DNA of 64,000 bases from an uncultured Prevotella sp. (GTDB lineage Bacteria > Bacteroidota > Bacteroidia > Bacteroidales > Bacteroidaceae). Shown piece after piece: positions 25,936 to 35,328 of this stretch. The notes under the pieces were generated by a model. The model was not told where the DNA came from and did not search any database. It was given only the letters and a program-made list of their open reading frames with translations. The DNA lies in NCBI GenBank assembly GCA_905202125.1, contig CAJKQX010000003.1, positions 16,138 to 80,137 of the forward strand, read 5' to 3'. The translations under genes were made by a program, and so were the position numbers. How positions within the stretch are numbered: the stretch's first letter is position 1; every line of letters begins with the position of its first letter.

Positions 25936-26035
25936 AAAAGTTTGATATAACGAACTTAAAACCACAAAAACAATACTCAAACAATCAAAATTACGAAAAA
26001 CTTTGTGACATATTTGTAGCTAATTTTGATAATAT

Positions 26036-26074
26036 AAAAACGCTAACTATCTGATTATTAGATAATTAGCGTTT
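26036..26074 (-). terminator. Terminator after tRNA-Leu
   Basis: AAACGCTAA pairs with TTAGCGTTT and an inner TATCT/AGATA, followed on the minus strand by T residues, immediately 3' of the tRNA. Confidence 0.75.
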
Positions 26075-26080
26075 AATCTG

Positions 26081-26162
26081 TGCGCCTGATAGGACTCGAA
26101 CCTACACGTCGCGAGACACCAGATCCTAAGTCTGGCGCGTCTACCAATTCCGCCACAAGCGC
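26081..26162 (-). tRNA. tRNA-Leu (TAG)
   Basis: An 82-base class II tRNA with long variable arm. The acceptor stem pairs GCGCTTG with CAGGCGC. The anticodon stem-loop CCAGACTTAGGATCTGG presents TAG, and the T-arm contains GGTTCGAGTCC. The CCA end is not encoded. Confidence 0.95.
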
Positions 26163-26250
26163 CTAAAAAGCGTATGCAAAGATACGCTCTTTTCGGTAAT
26201 ACACCAAAAAAAATCGCTACAATTCGATTGGCGTATGTTATTTCACATCA

Positions 26251-27261
26251 TTATTTCACATTTCCCACTTTGATGAGATATTCGGCTATCTGCACCGCGT
26301 TGAGCGCCGCGCCCTTGCGTATCTGGTCGCCGCTGAGCCACAGGGTGAGTCCGCATTCGTCGGTGATGTCCTTGCGCACACGTCCCACGAACACGTCGTC
26401 CTTTCCCGCCGTCTCGAGCGGCATGGGATATACGAGGTTGGCAGGGTCGTCCTTGAGGGTGCATCCGGGTGCAGCGGCGATGGCACGGCGCACCTCATCG
26501 ATGTCGATGGGCTGTTCGGTCTCAATCCATACACTCTCGGAGTGGCTGCGGAGCGATGACACACGCACACAGGTGGCCGAGCACTTGACGTCGCTGTGCA
26601 TTATCTTGCGCGTCTCGTTGTACATCTTCATCTCCTCTTTGGTGTAGTCGTTGTCGGTGAAGACATCGATCTGCGGGATGACGTTGTAGGCCAACTGATG
26701 CGGGAATTTCTTTACGGTGACGGGCTGACCGTTCACTATCTCGGTGTATTGCTGCTGGAGCTCGGCCATGGCAGCCGCTCCAGCACCGCTCGCGCTCTGA
26801 TAGCTTGCCACGCGGATGCGCTTGATGTGGCTGATTTTCTCTATCGGCTGAAGCACCACCACCATCATTATTGTGGTGCAGTTGGGGTTGGCTATGATGC
26901 CGCGCGGACGCACAAGGGCATCCTCGGCGTTGCACTCGGGCACCACCAGAGGCACATCGTCGCACATGCGGAAAGCGCTCGAGTTGTCTATCATCACCGT
27001 GCCGTGCTTGGTGATGGTCTCGGCGTATTCGAGAGATGTGCCGCCACCGGCCGACACGAATGCTATGTCGATGTCCTTGAAATCGTCGTTATGCTGCAAC
27101 AGTTTGACTGTCAGTTGTTTTCCTTTAAACTCATAGGTTGTGCCGGCCGAGCGTTCCGAGCCGAAGAGCACTAATTCGTCTACCGGGAAATCACGTTCGG
27201 CGAGCAGACGCAGGAATTCCTGTCCGACTGCTCCACTTGCTCCAACAATTGCTGCTTTCAT
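26251..27261 (-). CDS. asd: Aspartate-semialdehyde dehydrogenase
   Basis: 336-residue NADPH enzyme reducing L-aspartyl-4-phosphate to aspartate semialdehyde, the branch point to lysine/diaminopimelate, threonine and methionine. The N-terminal Rossmann motif VGASGAVGQ (7-15) and the SSAF segment are present. Catalytic C128 lies in NPNCTT, and the substrate-binding region SYQSASGAGAAAM follows. The C-terminal SHSESVWIE-type segment is also present. Length is normal. A TAACTTTG -7 box at 27301-27308 gives a short leader. Confidence 0.95.
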   Translation of the reverse strand: MKAAIVGASGAVGQEFLRLLAERDFPVDELVLFGSERSAGTTYEFKGKQLTVKLLQHNDDFKDIDIAFVSAGGGTSLEYAETITKHGTVMIDNSSAFRMCDDVPLVVPECNAEDALVRPRGIIANPNCTTIMMVVVLQPIEKISHIKRIRVASYQSASGAGAAAMAELQQQYTEIVNGQPVTVKKFPHQLAYNVIPQIDVFTDNDYTKEEMKMYNETRKIMHSDVKCSATCVRVSSLRSHSESVWIETEQPIDIDEVRRAIAAAPGCTLKDDPANLVYPMPLETAGKDDVFVGRVRKDITDECGLTLWLSGDQIRKGAALNAVQIAEYLIKVGNVK

Positions 27262-27396
27262 TTTGTTCTGATTTTATTTTGAATACATTTCTTTTCGCCA
27301 CAAAGTTACATATTTTTCATACAATACGCAATCTATGGGTATATTTTTTCAACCCGCTACTGATGATTGTGCAAAAAAGGAGGAGAAAAAGTGGAA

Positions 27397-27458
27397 GAAT
27401 CAACCGATATTCGGAGTGATATGAAAGATGAAAATATTATCAGTCGGTGTAGGACCGA
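27397..27458. repeat. Degenerate MITE end
   Basis: About 60 bases align with the outer end of the 278-bp MITE: the TIR-like GAATCAACCGATATTCGGAG, then GTGATATGA, and CAGTCGGTGTAGGACCG in place of AGTCGATGTAGGGCCG. The rest of the element is absent, so this is an old, decayed copy. Confidence 0.45.
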
Positions 27459-27675
27459 TAGTACAAAAAAGATGCGGCGGGAATTTGGAATGACAAACAC
27501 AATGATGAAGATTGATTAATATTTATTCACATTTACATAAATCGGATTTAACATTTCATTTTTCACGAAAGAGAATTACGCGATGGCGAAAAACCGTAAT
27601 TTCATAACAGTTGTTAACACTTTTCGGTACAATTTTACCCTAAAAATGACGAAAAAGTGCCCGATTTAGGTTCCA

Positions 27676-27735
27676 AAAAGGGCCCTTTTGGACTCCGAAA
27701 GGGGCCCTTTCGCACCCTAAAAGGGTTCCTTTCGC
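27676..27735. repeat. 22-bp-period palindrome array, locus B
   Basis: Cores AAAAGGGCCCTTTT, AAAGGGGCCCTTTC and AAAGGGTTCCTTTC repeat every 22 bases (CCC starts at 27683 and 27705; the third core fits the register), with a weaker fourth near 27741. Spacers differ from each other and from locus A. The shared block GCGTATTTGCGGCCG follows at about 27838-27852. The 820 bases between asd and the antiporter otherwise hold only the MITE fragment and no gene. Confidence 0.8.
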
Positions 27736-28081
27736 ATGCCAAGTTGGGCTTTTTCGCAGAATCAGAGGGTTGACACAACGGACATTCTGAGTTAACCCGC
27801 TGATCAAGAAGAGATTAAGCAAAACCACGAATTTTTGGCGTATTTGCGGCCGAAGCCTCTCTCGTTTGGAAAAACGGGCAAAATAAGAGGGTTGAAGGGT
27901 AAAAATTTAACATTAGAAATAGGCAATATAGTTAAATAACGTGAATTGATCAAGATTTTGTATAAAGCCTTCGTTCGCGCCACATAATGATAATACGGTG
28001 GGCAGGCCGATTAAATACGGTGAACCGAGCGATTTTAGCCCGCACAAAGGACGATAATCGAAAAAAATTGAGTAAGTTTGC

Positions 28082-30247
28082 ATGAAATATATTCAACACG
28101 CACCTATGCCGGATTTCAGTCAATATTTTCCCATCACAGACCCCACACTCATATTCTTCGTGGTGTTGCTCATCATCCTGTCTGCGCCCATCATCATGGG
28201 AAAGCTACGCATCCCGCACATCATAGGCATGGTGCTGGCCGGCGTCATCATAGGAAAATACGGACTGAACATCCTCGTGCGCGACGACTCGTTCGAGCTC
28301 TTCGGCAAGGTGGGTCTGTACTACATCATGTTTCTGGCATCGCTCGAGATGAACATGGACGGACTGAAGAAGGACGGTTCCAAGTTTCTGTCGTTCGGTC
28401 TGCTCACATTCGCCGCCCCCTTCCTGCTCACATTCGCCATGAGCGTCACGCTGCTGGGCTATTCGCTCCAGGCCTCGATGCTGTTGGGCTGTATCATGGC
28501 TTCCAACACGCTCATAGCCTACCCCATCGTCGGGCGCTACGGTCTGCAACGCAAGAAGAGCGTGAGCCTGAGCGTGGGTTCGTCGATGATATCGCTGTTG
28601 CTGTCGCTTGTCACATTGGCCATAGTGGTGGCGTTGCATGACGACAGTGCCGGCATGGGATTCTGGATGCTGTTTACAGTGAAGTTCTCGGTCTATTGCG
28701 TGTTCATGAGCATGGCTGTGCCCAGGCTCACGCGGTGGTTTCTGCGCCGATACAGCGACGCCGTGATGCAGTTCATCTTTGTGCTTTCGATGCTTTTCTT
28801 GAGTGCGGCCCTGAGCGAACTGACAGGCATGGAGGGCATCTTCGGAGCGTTCATGGCCGGACTGATACTCAACCGCTACATACCCCACGTGTCGCCCCTG
28901 ATGAACCGCATCGAGTTCATAGGCAACGCCTTGTTCATACCCTATTTCCTCATCGGCGTGGGCATGCTCATCAATGTGCATCTGCTCTTTGCCGGCGGCG
29001 ACATAGTATGGGTGGTGCTGGCCATCGTCTTTTTCGGCACCTTCGGCAAGGCCATCGCGGCATATCTCTCGTGCATGCTGTTCCGCCTGCCGTTGTCGTC
29101 GGGCAACATGATGTTCGGCCTCACATCGGCCCATGCTGCCGGAGCGATAGCCATGGTGATGGTGGGCATGAAGATTGAGACGGCGCCGGGACAATATCTC
29201 GTGGACGACCGGATGCTCAACGGCGTCATTATCATGATTCTCTTCACATGCATCATATCGACCATCGTCACCGAGACCGCCGCCCAGCAGATAATCCTGC
29301 GCGACAAGGACATGCCTCATGACGACCGGCACACGGACGACGAACGCATACTCATACCCATGAGATACCCCGAGTATGCCAACCGCCTGCTCAATCTGGC
29401 ACTGATGGTGCGCAACCCTAAATTGGGACGCGAGATAGTGGGCCTCAACGTGGTGTACGACGACGCCGACATGCGCGCCAACCAGCAACGCGGACAACAG
29501 TTGCTCGAGAATGTGGCGCAATACGCTTCGGCCGCCGACGTGAAGATGATAACCCAGGTGCGAGTGGCGGCCAATATCGCCAACGGCATCAAACATGCGT
29601 TCAAGGAGTTCATGGCCTCCGAGATCATCATCGGCATGCACATGAACAAGGAGGTGTCGCCCAAGTTCTGGGGCGAGTTTCATCAGAGTCTGTTCAACGG
29701 ACTGAACAATCAGATAATGATGGCCCGGCTCAAACAGCCCCTCTCCACCATACGCCGCATAGTAGTGGCGGTGCCCTCGAGGGCGCAGTTCGAACCGGGA
29801 TTCTACCGCTGGGTGGAACGTCTGGCGCGACTGGCGGAGAACACCGAGTGCCGCATCATATTCCACGGACGCCACGACACGCTGCCGCTCATCAACGAAT
29901 ACATATCCGACTGTCACCCGGACGTGAAAGCCGAATACTCGGCTATGGACCACTGGAACGAAATGCCACAGCTGGCCTCTACCATCGCCGAGGACCATCT
30001 CTTTGTCGTTGTGGTGGCCCGCAAGGGCACCGTGTCGTATAAGAATGCGCTGGAATATCTGCCGGAGGAGATCACAAACCATTTCTCGGGCAAGAACATA
30101 CTGATCATCTTCCCTGACCAGCACGGCGATGCCATGGACGAGATGACCTTCGCCCAACCGCAGCACACGGAGGACAGAAGTGCATACGAGAGCATCGGCA
30201 AATGGATAAGAAACGTGAAGAAAAATACTGAAAAGATAGGACACTGA
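28082..30247 (+). CDS. CPA2-family cation/proton antiporter
   Basis: 721-residue membrane antiporter. The first 400 residues form about 12 helices of the Kef/NhaA-like CPA2 fold: LRIPHIIGMVLAGVIIG, YYIMFLASLEMNMDGLK, and the ion-site region FGLTSAHAAGAIAMVMVG. The cytoplasmic 300-residue tail (ILIPMRYPEYANRLLNLAL ... TIRRIVVAVPSRAQF) resembles paired universal-stress-protein-like domains rather than a TrkA-N domain. Ion selectivity (Na+ or K+) is uncertain. Translation could also begin at the internal Met nine codons later. Confidence 0.85.
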   Translation: MKYIQHAPMPDFSQYFPITDPTLIFFVVLLIILSAPIIMGKLRIPHIIGMVLAGVIIGKYGLNILVRDDSFELFGKVGLYYIMFLASLEMNMDGLKKDGSKFLSFGLLTFAAPFLLTFAMSVTLLGYSLQASMLLGCIMASNTLIAYPIVGRYGLQRKKSVSLSVGSSMISLLLSLVTLAIVVALHDDSAGMGFWMLFTVKFSVYCVFMSMAVPRLTRWFLRRYSDAVMQFIFVLSMLFLSAALSELTGMEGIFGAFMAGLILNRYIPHVSPLMNRIEFIGNALFIPYFLIGVGMLINVHLLFAGGDIVWVVLAIVFFGTFGKAIAAYLSCMLFRLPLSSGNMMFGLTSAHAAGAIAMVMVGMKIETAPGQYLVDDRMLNGVIIMILFTCIISTIVTETAAQQIILRDKDMPHDDRHTDDERILIPMRYPEYANRLLNLALMVRNPKLGREIVGLNVVYDDADMRANQQRGQQLLENVAQYASAADVKMITQVRVAANIANGIKHAFKEFMASEIIIGMHMNKEVSPKFWGEFHQSLFNGLNNQIMMARLKQPLSTIRRIVVAVPSRAQFEPGFYRWVERLARLAENTECRIIFHGRHDTLPLINEYISDCHPDVKAEYSAMDHWNEMPQLASTIAEDHLFVVVVARKGTVSYKNALEYLPEEITNHFSGKNILIIFPDQHGDAMDEMTFAQPQHTEDRSAYESIGKWIRNVKKNTEKIGH

Positions 30248-30288
30248 TACGCCACGACGTGGCTGACTCATACAATCATACACCATAT

Positions 30289-30972
30289 ATGATAGACATC
30301 AAAGGAATAACAAGAAGCTTCGGACCGCTCCAGGTGCTCAAAGGTATCGACCTGCACATCGAAAAGGGCGAGGTGGTGAGCATCGTGGGACCCAGCGGAG
30401 CCGGCAAGACCACTCTGCTCCAGATCATCGGTACGCTCGACAAGGCCGACACGGGCTCTATAATCATCGACGGGGTGGACACGGGCTTGCTCGGACAGAA
30501 ACGACTGAGCGATTTTCGCAACCGGCATATCGGATTCGTGTTTCAGTTTCATCAACTGCTGCCCGAATTCACAGCCATCGAGAATATCATGATTCCGGCC
30601 TACATCGCAGGCATCGACCAAAAGACAGCTAAAAGGCGGGCCGGGGAACTGCTCGATTTCATGGGACTGGCCGACCGCGCCGGGCACAAACCGGCGGAGC
30701 TCTCGGGCGGCGAGAAACAGCGTGTGGCCGTGGCAAGGGCGCTCATGAACAACCCGGCGGTGATACTGGCTGACGAACCGAGCGGCAGTCTCGACTCCAA
30801 GAACAAGGAGGAGCTGCACCGACTATTCTTCGACCTGCGCGACAAGTTCGGTCAGACATTCGTCATCGTCACCCACGACGAGAGCCTGGCCCGCATCACC
30901 GACCGCACCATCATGATGAAGGACGGCATGCTCGTGGGCGAGAACCGAAAGGCGGAAGAGGCCGTCTTGTAG
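30289..30972 (+). CDS. LolD-like ABC transporter ATPase
   Basis: 227-residue ATPase of the MacB/LolD group. Walker A GPSGAGKTT, Q-loop FVFQFHQLLPEFT, signature LSGGEKQR, Walker B VILADEPSGSLD and the switch His in VTHDESLA are all intact. LolD powers lipoprotein release from the inner membrane; the permease partner is not adjacent, so the exact complex is uncertain. I use the ATG at 30289 (MIDIKGITRSFG); a GTG ten codons upstream is in frame but gives a non-conserved extension. Confidence 0.88.
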   Translation: MIDIKGITRSFGPLQVLKGIDLHIEKGEVVSIVGPSGAGKTTLLQIIGTLDKADTGSIIIDGVDTGLLGQKRLSDFRNRHIGFVFQFHQLLPEFTAIENIMIPAYIAGIDQKTAKRRAGELLDFMGLADRAGHKPAELSGGEKQRVAVARALMNNPAVILADEPSGSLDSKNKEELHRLFFDLRDKFGQTFVIVTHDESLARITDRTIMMKDGMLVGENRKAEEAVL

Positions 30973-30998
30973 TTTCAACACAGAAATAATACGACACA

Positions 30999-31832
30999 AT
31001 GATAAAACTTGGCGATTACAACATACTGAAGGTGGTGCGACGGGTGGATTTCGGCCTGTATCTCGACGGAGGGCCGGAGGGCGACATCCTGCTGCCTTCG
31101 CGCTACGTGCCCGAGGGTGCTCAGCCGGGCGACACGATGGAGGTGTTCATCTATCTGGACAATGAAGAACGCCTCGTGGCCACCACAGAGGAACCCAAAG
31201 CAAAGGTGGGCGACTTTGCCTGTCTCAATGTGGCATGGGTCAATCAGTACGGGGCATTCCTCGACTGGGGACTCATGAAAGACCTGTTCTGCCCCTTCCG
31301 CGAACAGAAAAAGCGTATGCGCGAGGGCGAGAGCTACATCGTGCACGTGCACATAGACGAGGAGAGCTACCGCATCATGGCTTCGGCCAAGGTGGAACAT
31401 TATCTTGACAACGGCCGACCGGAATACAACCGCGGCGACGAGGTGGACCTGCTGATATGGCAGAAGACCGAGTTGGGATTCAAAGTGATAGTGGACAACC
31501 GCTTTGCCGGACTGATATACGACGACCAGATATTCAGACTTGTGCACACGGGCGACCGCATGAAGGGATATATCTCGACCGTGCGGCCCGACGGCAAGAT
31601 AGACGTGACGCTTCAACCTGTCGGCAGACGACAGACGGAGGATTTCGCCGTCACACTGCTCGAATATCTACATGCCAACGGCGGGGTGTGCCCGCTGGGT
31701 GACAAGAGCGAGGCCGAGGACATCAAACGGATGTTTCAGGTGAGCAAAAAGGTGTACAAACGTGCGGTGGGCGACCTCTACAAGCGTCATCTCATCACGG
31801 TAAGCCCGCTTGAGATAAGACTGGCGAAATAG
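30999..31832 (+). CDS. S1-domain RNA-binding protein, CvfB-like
   Basis: 277-residue protein with three S1-type OB folds and a C-terminal winged helix, the CvfB architecture. The first S1 reads KVVRRVDFGLYLDGG, the second VAWVNQYGAFLDWGLMKDLFCPF, and the third RMKGYISTVRPDGKIDVTLQP. The C-terminal SEAEDIKRMFQVSKKVYKRAVGDLYK is the DNA/RNA-binding-like helix domain. CvfB affects virulence gene expression in staphylococci; its role here is unknown. It lies 26 bases after the ATPase gene and 2 bases before tcdA, in one operon. Confidence 0.88.
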   Translation: MIKLGDYNILKVVRRVDFGLYLDGGPEGDILLPSRYVPEGAQPGDTMEVFIYLDNEERLVATTEEPKAKVGDFACLNVAWVNQYGAFLDWGLMKDLFCPFREQKKRMREGESYIVHVHIDEESYRIMASAKVEHYLDNGRPEYNRGDEVDLLIWQKTELGFKVIVDNRFAGLIYDDQIFRLVHTGDRMKGYISTVRPDGKIDVTLQPVGRRQTEDFAVTLLEYLHANGGVCPLGDKSEAEDIKRMFQVSKKVYKRAVGDLYKRHLITVSPLEIRLAK

Positions 31833-31834
31833 GC

Positions 31835-32629
31835 ATGGACCAGTTTCAACGTACACGGATGTTGCTCGGCGACGCCGCCGTGGAGCTGCTGCGGGAAAAG
31901 CATGTGGCCGTGTTTGGCGTCGGAGGCGTGGGCGGTCATGTGGTCGAGGTATTGGCGCGGAGCGGCGTGGGAGCCATCGACATCATCGACAACGACCGCG
32001 TGAACATCACCAACATCAACCGTCAGATCATCGCCCTGCACTCCACCGTGGGACAACTTAAGGTGGACGTGATGGAGCAACGTATCCTCGACATCAATCC
32101 CGACTGCACCGTCCGCAAGTTCGCAACATTCTATCTGCCCGCAAACGCTGATGAATTTGACCTCACGAAATACGATTATGTGGTGGACTGCATCGATACC
32201 GTGAGTGCCAAAGTCGAGCTTGTCAGACGGTGCCACGCCCTGAACATACGGATATTGTCGTGCATGGGGGCGGCCAACAAGATGGATGCCACGGCCTTCC
32301 GCATTACCGACATAAGCAAGACAAGCATGGACCCGCTTGCAAAAGTGATAAGAAAAAGACTGCGCAAACTGAATATCGATCATCTGAAGGTGGTTTTCAG
32401 CGAAGAGCAACCGACAGTACCGATGGTTCAAGACACATGTAACGACAATCCGGAATGCTCCGGCCAGACCGCCAGACGGCCCGTTCCGGCAAGCAATGCG
32501 TTTGTTCCCGCCGCGGCAGGACTTATCGCCGGCGGCGAGGTAATCAAGGATATCATCGGTTGGAAAAAAAACGAGTCACTCCGAAAAAACGTTTCTTCCA
32601 CAATACTGCAAAAGAAACAAACGGAATGA
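31835..32629 (+). CDS. tcdA: tRNA threonylcarbamoyladenosine dehydratase
   Basis: 264-residue E1-like (ThiF/CsdL) enzyme that uses ATP to convert t6A37 of tRNA to its cyclic form ct6A. The adenylation motif FGVGGVGGHVVEVLARSGVG and IIDNDRVNITNINRQIIA with the conserved Arg are present, followed by DYVVDCIDTV and the Cys-containing region CMGAANKMD. It begins 2 bases after the S1 protein gene. A gene-poor 200 bases with no clear terminator follow. Confidence 0.9.
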   Translation: MDQFQRTRMLLGDAAVELLREKHVAVFGVGGVGGHVVEVLARSGVGAIDIIDNDRVNITNINRQIIALHSTVGQLKVDVMEQRILDINPDCTVRKFATFYLPANADEFDLTKYDYVVDCIDTVSAKVELVRRCHALNIRILSCMGAANKMDATAFRITDISKTSMDPLAKVIRKRLRKLNIDHLKVVFSEEQPTVPMVQDTCNDNPECSGQTARRPVPASNAFVPAAAGLIAGGEVIKDIIGWKKNESLRKNVSSTILQKKQTE

Positions 32630-32833
32630 AGGAATATCCATGCCGAGCCTCGATGAAGACTTCAGCATATTCCTTCATCCCGTTTGTCGTGCAACGATAT
32701 CGATGTATCGGTTACACTTTATTCATACGGATTACGGGCATTCATTCCCCGTGCCCTGTTATCTGTGACAGGAACATGCACACAATCCAAATGATAATTC
32801 ATATTTTGAACATAACATATAAGTTATGACATA

Positions 32834-33604
32834 TTATAAAATTCGGCCGCTGATAGTGAATTTCAATACCGGATAAACAGTCAGTTTGTCTACAATTTTG
32901 GAAATGTCGTCGTCAACATCATCAATATCGTTTGTATCAACCAACTTGTCGCTCTGGTAAATCTTCATCTTGCCATGGAATTGTGCTCCAAGCTCCACAC
33001 GGAAACCGACGCGTTTCTTCGGCACAAGACGTCCGTAACCCAGTCCGAGGTAGGGGCGGAAACCACTGACACGTACATCGCCGAGCACATCACCATTCTC
33101 GTTGAACTTCACCTGGTACTTGTCTATCTGGGCATAAACCTCGTCCTTCACATAATCAGGAACATCGGGACGTTGCATGAAATTGAGAATGTCATCGCTA
33201 TGTCCTTTGAGCTTGGCTATCTTCTTGCCTCCGAAAGAGAATCCGGCGGCCACAAACAGGTTGTTCCTGTCACCAAACGGATAGCAGCTGAACTTGACAT
33301 TCATGGTTGTGCGAGAGAATTTGCCCTCGACATTAACGGCGTCGATAGGGATTGTGTAGCCGCTCGTGTTGAGATCGTTGACGTCCACATCGCCGTTGAT
33401 CTTGAAGCCAGGCATGAAGTCTATGCCCGCGCTGACCTCAAGATATTTTGTAAGCGGGGCGGCGACATTGATTCCGATACCCTCGGTACCAACGTTCAAA
33501 CCGGCACCGACATGATTGAATACTCCGTAAAAGCTCTCATTCTGAGCCGAGGATTTGGCAAAACAAGACAATGCCAAAGCCAAAAACAAAAAAAGTTTTT
33601 TCAT
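32834..33604 (-). CDS. Outer-membrane beta-barrel protein
   Basis: 256 residues with a signal peptide (cleavage after KSSA) and alternating strands (VGAGLNVGTEGIGINVAAPL ... YLEVSAGIDFMPGF ... FRPYLGLGYGRLVP ... TVYPVLKFTISGRIL). The pattern and aromatic-free but strand-like C terminus fit an 8-10-strand porin-like barrel of unknown role. It is monocistronic, with a TATCTTTG -7 box on the minus strand at 33639-33646. Confidence 0.75.
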   Translation of the reverse strand: MKKLFLFLALALSCFAKSSAQNESFYGVFNHVGAGLNVGTEGIGINVAAPLTKYLEVSAGIDFMPGFKINGDVDVNDLNTSGYTIPIDAVNVEGKFSRTTMNVKFSCYPFGDRNNLFVAAGFSFGGKKIAKLKGHSDDILNFMQRPDVPDYVKDEVYAQIDKYQVKFNENGDVLGDVRVSGFRPYLGLGYGRLVPKKRVGFRVELGAQFHGKMKIYQSDKLVDTNDIDDVDDDISKIVDKLTVYPVLKFTISGRIL

Positions 33605-33754
33605 ATCTAATTTCTTAAATGAATGGTTTGTAACAATGCAAAGATATATAAAATATCTTATATTAGGAAAATTTTGTTTATATTTTACAAAATATCGTTA
33701 AACTTAAGAGGTAAACTTAAAGAAAACTAAAAAATTCGTTGATACAACAACACG

Positions 33755-33798
33755 AAAAAGCGCAGTCTGCAATCTCGACCGGGATTACGGACTGCGCC
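33755..33798 (-). terminator. Terminator of left asnS transcript
   Basis: GCGCAGTC pairs with GACTGCGC around a 22-base loop, followed on the minus strand by five T residues. Confidence 0.7.
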
Positions 33799-33862
33799 AT
33801 CAAGACGGATGATCAATAAAATATCGACACGTTGTCGCTGGAACAACTTATGTCGGCTGATT

Positions 33863-35266
33863 TTAGAATTCGGCTGTCTTCGGAGTACGCGGGAAAGGTA
33901 TCACGTCGCGTATGTTCTGCATGCCGGTGACGAAGAGTATCAGGCGCTCGAAACCGAGGCCGAAACCTCCATGAGGACATGATCCGTACTTGCGGGTGTC
34001 AAGATACCACCACATATCCTTCATCGGGATATTGCGTTCGTTGATCTGAGCCATGAGCTTATCATAACTCTCCTCACGCACACTGCCTCCGATGATCTCT
34101 CCTATCTGCGGGAAGAGCACGTCGGTGCCCTGCACCGTGCGGCCATCCTCATTCATCTTCATATAGAAGGCCTTGATTTCTTTGGGATAATCGGTGAGTA
34201 TCACAGGTTTCTTGAAATGTTCCTCAACGAGGAAACGCTCATGCTCGCTGGCCAGATCCATGCCCCATGATACGGGGAACTCAAATTTCTTGCCGTTGGC
34301 GGCAGCCTCTTCGAGTATCTTGATACCCTCGGTATAAGGCAAACGCACAAACGAATCCTTGAGCACACCCTGCAGTCTCTCTATGAGACCCTTGTCTATC
34401 ATCTTGTTGAGGAACTCGAGATCATCCTTGCAGTTGTCCAAAGCCCACTTCACACAGTGCTTGATAAAGTCCTCCTCAAGGTCCATCAGGTCGTTCATAT
34501 CGATGAAAGCCACCTCAGGCTCAATCATCCAGAACTCGGCCAGATGGCGCGGAGTATTGCTGTTTTCGGCACGGAACGTGGGACCGAAGGTGTATATCTG
34601 ACCTAAGGCTGTGGCTCCGAGTTCACCCTCAAGCTGTCCCGATACGGTGAGCGAGGTCATCTTGCCGAAGAAATCATCGGTGTAGATGATCTTGCCTTCT
34701 TCATCCTTCTTCAGGTCATAAAGATTCTTTGTGGTGACCTGAAACATCTCTCCCGCACCCTCGCAGTCGCTGGCTGTGATGATAGGAGTATGGAAATAGA
34801 AGAATCCACGGTCGTGAAAGAACTTGTGTATGGCAATGGCCATGTTGTGGCGGATGCGCATCACGGCGCCAAAAGTATTCGTTCTGAGTCGCATGTGGGC
34901 ATACTGACGCATATATTCAAAGCTCTGTCCCTTCTTCTGCATGGGATAATCTGAGCCGCAAAGACCATAAATCTGCAAGTCATGACATTGTATCTCGGAA
35001 GTCTGTCCGGCACCCTGACTCTCCACGAGCTTACCTGTGGCACTGATGCAAGCGCCCGTAGTGATCTGCTTCAGTATGTTTTCGTCAAACGCTGAAGGGT
35101 CTACGACTATCTGTACATTCTTGATTGTCGAACCATCGTTCAATGCTATGAAATCCACAGCCTTGCTGCTGCGGTGAGTACGAACCCATCCTTTGACGTT
35201 CACCTCAGCACCGAAATCGGTGCGACGGAGCACGTCAACAACTTTTGTTCTGCGTATTGTTTCCAT
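33863..35266 (-). CDS. asnS: Asparaginyl-tRNA synthetase (left copy)
   Basis: 467-residue class IIb synthetase charging tRNA-Asn. The OB-fold anticodon-binding domain is N-terminal (VNVKGWVRTHRSSKAVDFIALNDGS). The catalytic domain has motif 2 TFRAENSNTPRHLAEFWMIEPE and motif 3 GFGLGFERLILFVTGMQNIRDVIPFPRTP. It is the last gene of a purB-rluB-asnS cluster on this strand. A second, clearly homologous but diverged asnS lies at 42036 on the other strand; a single genome would not usually need two. Confidence 0.96.
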   Translation of the reverse strand: METIRRTKVVDVLRRTDFGAEVNVKGWVRTHRSSKAVDFIALNDGSTIKNVQIVVDPSAFDENILKQITTGACISATGKLVESQGAGQTSEIQCHDLQIYGLCGSDYPMQKKGQSFEYMRQYAHMRLRTNTFGAVMRIRHNMAIAIHKFFHDRGFFYFHTPIITASDCEGAGEMFQVTTKNLYDLKKDEEGKIIYTDDFFGKMTSLTVSGQLEGELGATALGQIYTFGPTFRAENSNTPRHLAEFWMIEPEVAFIDMNDLMDLEEDFIKHCVKWALDNCKDDLEFLNKMIDKGLIERLQGVLKDSFVRLPYTEGIKILEEAAANGKKFEFPVSWGMDLASEHERFLVEEHFKKPVILTDYPKEIKAFYMKMNEDGRTVQGTDVLFPQIGEIIGGSVREESYDKLMAQINERNIPMKDMWWYLDTRKYGSCPHGGFGLGFERLILFVTGMQNIRDVIPFPRTPKTAEF

Positions 35267-35328
35267 CTTTCATTTGATTTTTCTTGTTATTCGAAAGCCC
35301 GTATTAATATTGAAAGGCTCCCGATTGA

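Noticed and set aside
25625..25945. Open frame shared with 9955-10311
   Set aside because: Both frames are created by the MITE inverted repeats, run through its ends and match no family.
28205..30286. 693-codon open frame on the minus strand
   Set aside because: It lies fully antisense to the intact CPA2 antiporter; His/Glu-rich translation is typical of antisense frames in GC-rich genes.
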